Shown one piece after another: positions 55,414 through 64,000 of a stretch of DNA of 64,000 nt. A model generated the notes under the pieces. It was given only the letters and a program-made list of their open reading frames with translations, made no database searches and had not been told where the DNA came from. A program made the position numbers and the translations under genes. The DNA lies in contig NC_057919.1 of NCBI RefSeq assembly GCF_018873765.1, positions 61,642,484-61,706,483 of the forward strand, read 5' to 3'. The stretch is from Telopea speciosissima. Its lineage: Eukaryota; Streptophyta; Magnoliopsida; Proteales; Proteaceae. The first letter of the stretch is position 1. Each line of letters starts with the position of its first letter.

Positions 55414-57139
55414 TGATGAGCACATTTATGTATGAAAACTTAGGGCATAAAGCATACATTTTACCACATTGGACAGAGTTACTTTGTTGCTTTCTTATGT
55501 TTTTCAGGTTTTAGGTGAATTCTTGTGAAAATGGAGCAAAAGATGCTAAGAATAGCCGGAAGTGCCCAGGAGTTGAGAAAATCAAGTTTGGATTGAGCAC
55601 TGAAAAAATCACGCCAATCAATCAAATTTGAACGTGATTACAATGGGCCCCTTAGCATAATTTTGAGGTGTTAATAATATGGATACGTAGCCCGTCGAGT
55701 TAACTTCGCAACGGTTCAAACGACGCTTGATTCCAAGTTGAAACGAAGAAGCTACGGCCATTTTCGTGGATAGGGTTTATTTGTAATTATTGAAAGTCGA
55801 CCGGGGACAAAGTAAAGCAGAAGTTTGGATTCTAGGGGCCTTAGCATAATTATCAAAAGTTACCTTTCTGTCAGCCGAAAAATTCCATTTGGAAGGCTCT
55901 GGAGCAGTCCAACTTCAACTTGAGATATCTTGGGCTCCCGAACTCCAAATTGGACGAAATTTGGGTCTATTTTGGGTGATTTTTCATAAGGAATACAACA
56001 GTGAGGCCCATATAAGCATCCCATGCTTCACGTTTTTTTAAGGATAGATTTGACATTTCATTAATTGTGAGTGGAATCCTAGTCATCACCCTTGTTCTCT
56101 CTCTCCTCCAACTTTCTAAGGGCACTTTTGGAATTCTACTTGGGATAGATTTCTTTTGAAAGATATTCTCTCACTTATGAAAGGTTGAAAAGTCAAAGAT
56201 GCTTTGATCTCATTGCTTGGATAAGATATCTACAAAGAAAAGGAAGCATAAGTTTGAATTAGAAAGTTACTTTTTAATAAATAGAAGGTTTATGTATCTA
56301 GGATTCTTTTCTCTCCCTCTTTCTATTTTTTTTTATTTTTTCTTGGGATTCAAGGCAATGTAAAGGAGGAAGGAGAAGATAATATTCTTTTTTCTTAGGG
56401 AATATTTCTCCTACCACTTCCCTCCTCTCTTCTCCCTTCCCCCTATAAATACCCTTTGCCCTTTGGGTTTAGTTAATTTTTAAGTTAGTTCTAGTTTAGT
56501 TTTTAAGTTAGTTTTAGTTTAGTTTTAATTCAGTTTTTAGTTCAATTAATTAGTGAAATTTCTTCCTCTCTTCTTCTAGTTTTTGGCTATCTATGTTCTA
56601 GTTTGATTTCATGCCTTCAATTCCATGGTTGTAATGCTTTTGATTCATGCTTTAATTTTATGTCTTCAATATGGTTGTACTAATTCAAGTTTAGGTTTTA
56701 AGCTTCCTAGTCTAAGTTCTTAAGTTGATGACAAGACTTGGAGATTTAGAAGAGGAAGCCATGCAAGGTTTGTTCAAGTATCCAGGTTTTTACCCTCTAA
56801 ACTCTTAAACTCATTCTCCCTCTCTTCTTCTATCTTATTCTCCTTCTTCTTCTTTTATTTTTTTTATGTGGTTGTGGTATTTGGCTGTAATTTATCCCTT
56901 TCAATCCGCGTTAGTTTGATAGGTTAGATGGATATGTGTTAGGATGCCAATTTAATTCGTTAGATGCTTGTGAGTTAGGATCCGTTAGTTCATTAGTTTA
57001 ATTAGTTTAATTTAACACTTTAATTTAGTTCACTTTGCATTACTTTAAAGTGAGTAAAATAGAGTGGCGTATATCTCCTCGTGTTCGACCCGTAGCTACG
57101 ATTGACCCGTACGCTTGCGGTATTATTTTAACTCAAACA
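55414..57139 (+). mobile_element. solo LTR (1,726 bp) inside the LARD
   Basis: Starts TGATGAGCACATTTATGTAT and ends ...TTTTAACTCAAACA. Flanked by a perfect 5-bp duplication GTCAG (55,409-55,413 and 57,140-57,144). No internal region or second LTR is present. Near its end is ACCCGTACGCTTGCGG, and around 56,456-56,540 TTTTAAGTTAGTT units repeat. It interrupts the antisense ORF. Most likely left by recombination between the LTRs of a full element. Confidence 0.93.
56444..56450 (+). promoter_or_regulatory. probable TATA box of the solo LTR
   Basis: CCCCTATAAATACCC, a canonical plant TATA context about 970 bp upstream of the antisense ORF's first half-start and on the opposite strand. It indicates the solo LTR reads on the plus strand. 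Confidence 0.45.
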
Positions 57140-57354
57140 GTCAGCATGCTGCTCCATTTCAACTTGTTGAATCTGGCACCCACCTTATAGGCCAGAAGCT
57201 CTTCCACCACTATATCTCTCTCCACTAAGATTTTCCCATCGTGGAGATGTTCCTGGAATATTCCCTCGATCTTTGCCGAGATAAACCTCCCCACATTGTA
57301 TGTTGTGAGAATCGCTGTCACAATGGCTAGATCCCTCTTTCTTTTGGGAGCCAT

Positions 57355-60302
57355 GGCTATTTTCTATACACTAGACACCACCAAAGATGACAACAAATGT
57401 AAGTCAATTGGAGTGAATGCAATATGAATGGCAAATAAGATTATAAAAGCAACATGCTTATGTGCTATGAAAGTTGTTGGATGAAAATATTACACAATGA
57501 GAAGATGAAACATGGATACCATGGGAAGATGCTTAAGGTGAAGGAAAAGAGACAAGATCAATACACATATGAAATCCATATGAGGACCATATAGCACAAG
57601 CATGAAGGGATGAGATCAACGTGAATGACATGTGCTTTTGGCTACTTTACACCCTAATCAATGTTGAACCAACAAATGATTGAGTGAAAGACCCCAACAA
57701 GAGACAAGGCATCATCTATCATAAAGAAAAAGGGGATAAATTCCAAGTATTGTACTAATAACCACATGAACAAGAAAAGAATGCTTGAGGATATAACAAA
57801 GGAATGATTTTTTTTTTAAATCTTAGGGCAAATATTGAATGTAACATGCACTTAAAGAATTTTTCCCAAAGCATTGAGGATTTGAGGGTTTTACTCCAAC
57901 TAAAACCTAAAAATAATCCAAGTAATTCAACTAGGAATGGCAAACATGGCAAGCAATCTCTAAAATTCTTGTAAGGACTTCTAAATTCAATAAAAGATAC
58001 AATGTTCATATAAGAAACCACTAACATAGTGTCATTGATCGACTAGGGCTTGATTCAACCCAAAAATCCTAGTCTCCATCGATTTTGGCATAGTCTTGGT
58101 GTACTTGGTCATGAAAATACAACCAAAATCAAAACACAATCACAAACCTAAGATGTTTATCCCAAATCCAAGAAAAAGGAAAGGAAGATGATGAGACACA
58201 AGCAAAAACCCTACAAATGGAAAGGAAGAGAAAATGAAAGAAGAAATGGAAAGAAAACCCTACCATAGAAGTGGAGGAGATTGATCCTAGGGCTTGGGAT
58301 TGTCAAAAACCATCCAAAATGGGGCAAGGATGCTTGGATGGAAGCTCCTTGGAGAAGTTTTTCTCCTATGGTTGTGTCCCTCTCTTTTGGAGCCAAAATG
58401 AGTTTTAAAACTCGTGGCTCAGTTTTATTAAATTTCTGGGAACGGACGCACAAATGGATCCACTTATCGTGATTTCGCTCGTGAATCCGCTCAGCACAAA
58501 ATTGAAAATTTTTGTTCTTAAAGCTGTACGGAGCAACAAACGGATCCACTACTAAAAGTCCGTCCAAAGATTCGATCGCCTCGGTATTTTTATAAAATGT
58601 AGTCTTCTGAGAACGAACGAACGAACGGATTCATGTTCCACATCCGCCCGTTAGTCCGCTCTGCCTATCTTGCAGAGGAGCCACGAACGGACTCATAGAC
58701 TAATTCCACCCGTGAGTCCGTCCGATTTCTTTTAAGATTTTGAGCCCATATTTTTTAGACCTTTTGGCCACACCTATATGTGATGATTTTGTGCTTATAC
58801 CCTAGATTTAACACCCCTGCTGTTTAACCCATTCGTGGAGACCACTCAAATCTAATTTAATGCCTTGAAATTGAAAGGTTAGGGCCTGCACCCAACTGGC
58901 CAAGCCGGTAAGAGATGATAGGCATTAGTACCCGCTGTGACTCCCCTCTTACAAAAAGGAGGAGAGTTACCCTTGAGAATGAAAACTCTTAAACCCCATG
59001 TATTTAATGAACCAAAACCTATGGATAGGAAGCCTAAATCTAGGCAGGTAGAAAACCCTTAATGGGGTGCAAAGGATCCACACTCGAAGTCAGACAAGAA
59101 GGAAGAAAAATTAATAAGCTGGTTTAAAATGATTTAGTTTGGACGACCAGTAGAAACCTTGTGTGAGTAAAGGTCACTCACGACACCTCACAGGTTAGTG
59201 ACAACTCTATTTGAAATTTGCTTGGTACATCCAATCCTTTATTTAGACTCATAAGTGGAGTCTTGAGCCGTATCTAGACCTCACAAATGATCTAGTATAC
59301 CGTACCTAAGATTTGCCTACCCTTGTAAATTAACCTAGGTGATAGGTACATCCTTAGGGGTATGAATGTAATTATTGAACTTATACTTATGTATATGTGC
59401 GAATTTAGAATAAAATAAATACATCCCTTAAGTCTTGGAGTATATGGCTAGACCAACTCCCCTACACTACAATGTGACTTTACCTTGACCTTACTACGTT
59501 GGTTAGTTTGAGCCCCGACCTTAGTCGAGTTGATCACGGGTTAGTGGGCAATAAATTTGAACATGATCGGGTAGATTAATTGTTAGAATCCACTTAAAGG
59601 AGTTGACTTAAACCAGAACTAGAAGAAAATTGTTGTGTTCTCGAAAGAGGATCATGGTAGACTTTCCCTGATGGACTGACTGAGTAGTAGGTTTATAAGG
59701 TTGTGGAAGCCGAAACTGAAGGATGTAACAAGACCTTCTCCAACAACAGATATTAATGGGGTAATGGGTCACCGAATGTGTTCCCTCCGTACTGGGAATG
59801 AACAATAGGAGATTCTAACAATATTCCAAATCATTTTAAAGTTGGGTTAGGTAATGAAATAACCCGAAGTGAAGGCATTCAGAATGTGAACCCTGTGTTA
59901 GGGGCTATACGAGGTTTAATCCTGTAACTCAAGGATCATAGAGTGTAACCCAAGAATGAACAAAATGTAATACCGACCTGATCTAGAAGATCGAAGGAAC
60001 CTTCTGTTCCTTGTGGCTTAACTTAGTGTTCGAGGCCTTATGTTACCCCCTGGAATATTGTAACCAATGGCTCTTAACTCAATGGAGCTTAGGATTACTG
60101 TGAATCATACCTACTGTGGTAATGTGATCCTATAAGGAAAAGAAATTGTAAAACCTTACTTGCCGTGCCATGTAGGCACTGCCCCACCTTGATTGAACCC
60201 TTGATTTAGTCTATGTAGTGGGTGACTAAAGATGTTGTTATCTAACAGTCCTCACCCATTGAGACCATAGATGTGTCAAATTTCGGGGATAAATTTTTTT
60301 AT
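57355..60302. other. LARD interior without recognisable genes
   Basis: Open frames here (for example 58,027-57,755 and 58,567-58,211 on the minus strand) have no domain I recognise. 58,440-58,740 holds more hairpin modules. The rest to the polypurine tract shows only scattered stops. Confidence 0.5.
58440..58740. repeat. cluster of hairpin modules in the LARD interior
   Basis: Four units, for example ATGGATCCAC ... GTGAATCCGCT and GAACGGACTCAT ... GTGAGTCCGTCC, related to those in both LTRs. Confidence 0.65.
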
Positions 60303-60315
60303 AAGGTTGGGGGAA
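60303..60315 (+). other. polypurine tract of the LARD
   Basis: AAGGTTGGGGGAA directly precedes the 3' LTR start TGTTACAC, which sets plus orientation. Confidence 0.8.
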
Positions 60316-63265
60316 TGTTACACTCGCACCCGAAATATACCCAAATACCCCGGGGCAAATTAGACCTTACCAAAGGTTAATGCCATCGTGGCTATGATCA
60401 ACATCTATGACCTTGAACCTAATATTTTATTATAAGTGTTCCCTTGAAGTCTTGAGAGTACGGGTCAAAGCCCCGTAATTTTCCTTGAAGTTTGGGCCCT
60501 GATAGTAGCAACAGAGTCACGAACGGATTCACTTGACTGATTTTGCTCGTGGATCCGCTTGTGTTGTACTTGCCCTTTTGATTTATTTTCTTGTGGAACC
60601 CACATCCCCGTGTCCCTAACCTTACCATTAATTGGTTAATTGGGCCATGAAAGTGGGCCCACAAGACTTAATTTAAAATAAATAATGAGTTTTATTATCC
60701 TAGTTTAAATCAAATAAACCATAAGGACTAATAGGTCTTATAAGACTTAGGGCTAACCCAAACATGTCCTAACTAGGTGGACCTAATGGGTTATGACCTG
60801 GGCCAAACAAGCCCTAAGGCATAATTACACCCAAAAGACTAACTTGTGTTTTAGGGGTGCCTAAACAAACAAGACCTAAGGCCCCTATGGTCTTTAAAAG
60901 ATAAAACAAGTCTCATATTCCCTTATCTCTCCCCCTCCCAAGCAAACCGTGGAGGAGAAGAGACAAGGAAGAAGAAGAAGTGGAAGTAGAGAGGAATGAG
61001 AGGGGAAGGGAAGAAGATGGAGGTCATGCCAAGATGGTTGGCTGCCCCACATCTCCTCCTCTTGTTGTTTAGACAAGGTTTGAAGAAGAGTAGAAAAAGA
61101 AGAGATGGAAAGGAAGGGAGGAAGGAAAAGGAGGTGGATCTTCAAGGCTGGCTAGGGCTGGAATTGGAGCTCCTCTCACCAAGGTATGACCTAAATCCTT
61201 GGTACATCTCTCTTTCCATTTCCATTTTTATAGATTCCTTGAGCTTGAGCTAACCTAGGGTTCCATTTGGGACTCAAGGTGAGGCTTAACCCTTAAGGGA
61301 CTATAATGGTGATGACCGAACCCTAGATGAGGTTTCTATGAGCTGCATTGCAGCCATTGTTGCTGGACCCTTGGTTTTAAACCATCAAACCCTAGTTTTA
61401 TACCAAATCCTAATGAGATCTTGGATCCATGAGGTGAGCCTAGGTTTTAGTGACCCTAGGGAGACCTAAGACACCCCTTCCATGACCTTGAGCACTGGGT
61501 GAACTCTAGGCTTTAAGCTAGAGGAAAAACCCTGAAAAATCTTGGAAAAGAATTTCGACGGACGCACGAATGGATTCACTATCGTGGTTCCGTCCGCCAG
61601 TCCGTCCAGTGTAATCCCAATGACTGGACCTGAACGGATGAAGGAATAGACTTCCTCTGTTGCCTCCGCCAGTGGGTTTGTTCCCTCTCGAGTATGTCTC
61701 AGGGATCGAACAGATGTAAGGGCAGATTAAGATGGCGCATCCGTCCGTGGATCCGCTCACTCTCGGGTGTGTCTCAGAAATCAAACGAATGCAGGAACGG
61801 ATCTAAGCAAGAAGTTTCGTCCGTGGATCCGCTCCTTGTGTTTTGACCTTTTGGCCTGAACAGAGTCAAGGACGGTCTCACCCTATTGCTTCCGTCTGTG
61901 AGTCTGCTCGTGCTGTCTTGGTTGAAACTTAGTTTTAACTTTGGGGGCATAATATGGGACCCCTTTATGCATCTTTTAATGATTGCTTTTATATTTTTAG
62001 GCTACCCAGCTCAATGGATAGCTAGTGCACCACTGAGAATCATGTTAACCACGTCGGGTGACACCCGAGTTCGGTGAGTGGGTTTTGGGTGATTTTGTTG
62101 GGTTTGAATATATATATATATATATTAAGCAAACTTGATCATGCTATTATATAAATATAAGCATTGTGCACATTACATTATTTACCTCAAATATGAATTA
62201 CTATGACTATGATATTATTCTCATCATTGTATTGGGTGACGGTGCCAGGTGTGCCAGTACTGGAACCCCAATCTAAATTATGAAATTTATTATTTGTCAT
62301 CCTGATCTATATGTGTCGTGCCGTATTGGTGCCTGGGTACTAGATGGAATGGGACGTTGATGCACCTGGAATACCTCTTGGAACGATAGGACTTGCATGG
62401 AGTATATCTGTGGCTAGGATGCTTGCTCCCTTATGCTATAACCCTTACCAACAGGGGTTTATGTGTTAGATAGTCTGAGCACCTATTGCCTGTGGAGGTG
62501 GGAGAGGCCAGGTCAGGGGTAGTAATGGCTATCGTTGTCTGCCACTGGGTCGTCTGATGGCTTTTACCAGCGTAGGCTCCCGTGTGATAATTGAGGTTTC
62601 ACTGGGGCGATAAGTCAAGTGACCCTCAGTGTCTCCCGAGCTATCACAGTAGCATATACTTGACTTATAGAATTTTGTGTTAGGTGGAAAATGAATCTAA
62701 CATTAGTATGCATCATATTGTTTGAAATTATTTGTATATGTATGTGCATTCCCCTTTGCTCCCTCACTAGCTAATGTAGCTAACCCCGTTGCGCAACCCC
62801 TTTTTAGTTGATATATAGGTAATCTCTTGATGAACACCGTTGGATGCAAATCAAGTGGAGCCATGGCTGTGACTTGGATGTCGATGTACACCCAAGAATG
62901 GTGCCCTAGTGGCGTGATTTATTATTTAATTTTTGTATTCATCCACAATCATGTATAAACTTTATGTTTAATCATAAGGACATAAATGAATGGTTAAAAA
63001 TATTGAAATTGTACTATGTGTTATCATTAGAGAACCGATGCTCTATAATTCACATGATTTAATTGAATTTCGCTTCCGCTAACTCTATAATTGGAACGAT
63101 TTATTCCATTTAGGTACGTTCCTTACTGTTATGATGACTTGATGATAGGGTGGACTATGGCTCGGGACACTGTATCTGTGATCCTGGTAGGTATTGGGAT
63201 GGCACGTGTTGTCCCAGTCACCCCCTTTATCATAAAATATCTCTCATCGGGTTGGGGGAGTGACA
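60316..63265 (+). repeat. 3' LTR of the LARD
   Basis: 2,950 bp, starting TGTTACACTCGCACCC and ending GGTTGGGGGAGTGACA. Aligned with the 5' LTR throughout. It carries hairpin modules at about 60,515-60,565 and 61,550-61,915 and a TA-repeat at 62,110-62,126. Confidence 0.93.
61550..61915. repeat. cluster of hairpin modules in the 3' LTR
   Basis: Counterpart of 52,230-52,600, with the same arrangement (GACGGACGCACGAATGGATT, CGTCCGTGGATCCGCTCACT and similar units). Individual arms have diverged between the LTRs. Confidence 0.7.
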
Positions 63266-63270
63266 ACAAC

Positions 63271-64000
63271 TCTACTTGGCCGCCACTCCAGTTGCGGTGA
63301 GCGCAGTATTACTGAAGGAGGAAGGTAAACAGCAGAGACCTATCTACTATGTCAGTCACGTCTTTATCAACGCAGAAACCAGATACATCCGGATCGAGAA
63401 GGTAGCCTATGTACTCGTGATTGCGGCAAGGAAGCTGAGGTCATACTTCCAGGCCCATACAGTCATGGTGCTCACGGACCTACCACTAAAGAAGGTTGCA
63501 TAAACAAGATAAGTCAGGATGGTTGATCACCTGGGCGGTAGAGTTGAGTAAGCACGACATCAAGTTCCAACCGCTGACGACCATCAAAGGTCAGGCCCTA
63601 GTAGACTTTGTCGCTGAGTGCACCTTATCGGAGGTCGAACCAGAAGAAACGAAACCTAAGGAGCGTGATCGAGGATTGTGGATGGTTCGAGTAACGCAGC
63701 AGGAAGCAGGGCTGGGTTTATACTCACCAGCCCTGAAGGTTTTTGGATCCAGTATGCCTCTGATTCACCTTTCAGACCTCCTACAATGAGATAGAGTACG
63801 AGGCACTACTTGTTGGACTGCGAGTAGCCAAGGCCATCCAGATCACTCACCTAGATATCCGAAGCGACTCCCAACTCGTTGTAAACCAGGTGAATGGGGA
63901 GTATGAGGCGAAAGATGAACGTATGGCAGCCTACCTAGCGAGTGCTCGAGTGTTGATCGTGGAGTTCGTGAAGTTCGAGATGGTTAAAGTCCTGAGGATC
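63271..64000 (+). pseudogene. Gypsy RNase H and second RNase H, broken, incomplete at window end
   Basis: 63,276-63,500 reads VAVSAVLLKEEGKQQRPIYY, ETRYIRIEKVAYVLVIAARK and LRSYFQAHTVMVLTDLPL, the RNase H that follows RT in Gypsy elements. Further on, a separate domain starts at VDGSSNAAGS (about 63,680) and, after a frameshift near 63,780, continues with NEIEYEALLVGLRVAK, LDIRSDSQLVVNQVNGEY and AKDERMAAYL. These are the E- and D-containing motifs of a type-I RNase H. The duplicate RNase H points to the Tat lineage. The window ends inside it. Confidence 0.9.

Larger units (their letters stand above)
54480..57354 (-). pseudogene. antisense ORF of the LARD, 'putative plant transposon protein'-like, disrupted
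   Basis: On the minus strand 57,354-57,145 opens with MAPKRKRDLAIVTAI and ERDIVVEELLAYKVGARF. It is then cut by the solo LTR and resumes at 55,408 in a matching frame with FYYPTLVRELYSNL, VKGVTITFNEVELGILLDVF and, after one stop at about 55,000, NTLPYGRLLTRVFLYFRIDL. The C-terminus is Asp/Glu-rich, then shifts frame into a short coiled-coil-like end (LEGIERGVSDINTFLG). The order YPxLVRxFYxNL ... VKGVxI ... NTLPYGxLLTRIF fits the plant Transposase_32-type domain (PF20167). Its role is not known; despite the name I see no transposase catalytic motif. Confidence 0.7.
50950..63265 (+). mobile_element. 12.3-kb LARD-like LTR element nested in the Gypsy element
   Basis: Two LTRs of about 2.95 kb (50,950-53,915 and 60,316-63,265) align along their length. 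A 5-bp duplication ACAAC flanks the unit (50,945-50,949 and 63,266-63,270). The outer ends are TGTTAC... and ...GTGACA. A polypurine tract lies before the right LTR, giving plus orientation. Between the LTRs is about 6.4 kb (4.67 kb without a nested solo LTR) with no recognisable gag, protease, RT, RNase H or integrase. This fits a large retrotransposon derivative that depends on another element. The only coding relic is antisense. Confidence 0.93.
46639..64000 (+). mobile_element. Ty3/Gypsy element, Tat lineage, split by a nested insertion and leaving the window
   Basis: In order: LTR (46,639 to about 47,204), PBS TGGCGCCATCTGTGGGA, gag, aspartic protease, reverse transcriptase, and after a 12.3-kb insertion (50,950-63,265) RNase H and a second RNase H that runs to the window end. 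Protease-RT-RNase H order and the TGGCGCC PBS are Gypsy. A second RNase H domain is typical of Tat. More than a dozen in-frame stops show the copy is dead. Integrase and the 3' LTR should lie past 64,000. Confidence 0.9.

Noticed and set aside
58211..58567. 118-codon minus frame in the LARD interior
   Set aside because: It overlaps the hairpin modules, shows no domain and has no upstream continuation.

Overview
This is a plant nuclear window, almost certainly an angiosperm and not a grass. The evidence is three spliced or plant-specific genes, AT-rich intergenic DNA, plant-type Copia and Gypsy retrotransposons, LINE relics and many MITEs. I cannot name the species. No prokaryotic features, CRISPR arrays, rRNA genes or convincing tRNA genes were seen.

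Three host genes carry the identifiable function. (1) 9492-5863, minus: a nine-exon, 489-residue receptor-like cytoplasmic kinase of the RBK1/RBK2 (RLCK VIA) type with complete catalytic motifs and one apparent GC-AG intron. (2) 20581-14588, minus: a nine-exon, 358-residue coiled-coil protein of the At4g15545 family. Its introns hold MITEs and long poly-G/poly-C tracts. (3) 39370-41280, plus: a single-exon receptor kinase with a signal peptide, a Cys-rich SPARK-type ectodomain, one membrane span and a kinase domain very like RKF3.

The rest is mobile DNA. At 455-5328 there is a complete but decayed Copia element on the minus strand, with 5-bp target duplications, about 0.5 kb past the stop codon of the kinase gene. 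Between 12.3 and 38.1 kb lie five relics of the LINE zf-RVT/RNase H tail and about a dozen MITE-like elements. Several of these have confirmed target duplications: 8 bp (hAT), 9 bp (Mutator-like) or TTA (Harbinger/Tourist-like). At 36.6-38.1 kb a truncated Gypsy LTR plus gag leader is joined to a LINE tail.

From 44 kb to the end is a nested stack. A degraded DUF4283-type retroelement relic is abutted by a Tat-lineage Gypsy element (from 46,639, running off the window). Its RT/RNase H region is split by a 12.3-kb element with about 2.95-kb LTRs (50950-63265, TSD ACAAC). That element has no recognisable gag or pol and looks like a LARD. It carries an antisense ORF resembling the 'putative plant transposon protein' domain, and this ORF is itself interrupted by a 1,726-bp solo LTR (55414-57139, TSD GTCAG). 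The LARD contains a recurring imperfect hairpin module, the least explained structure in the window.
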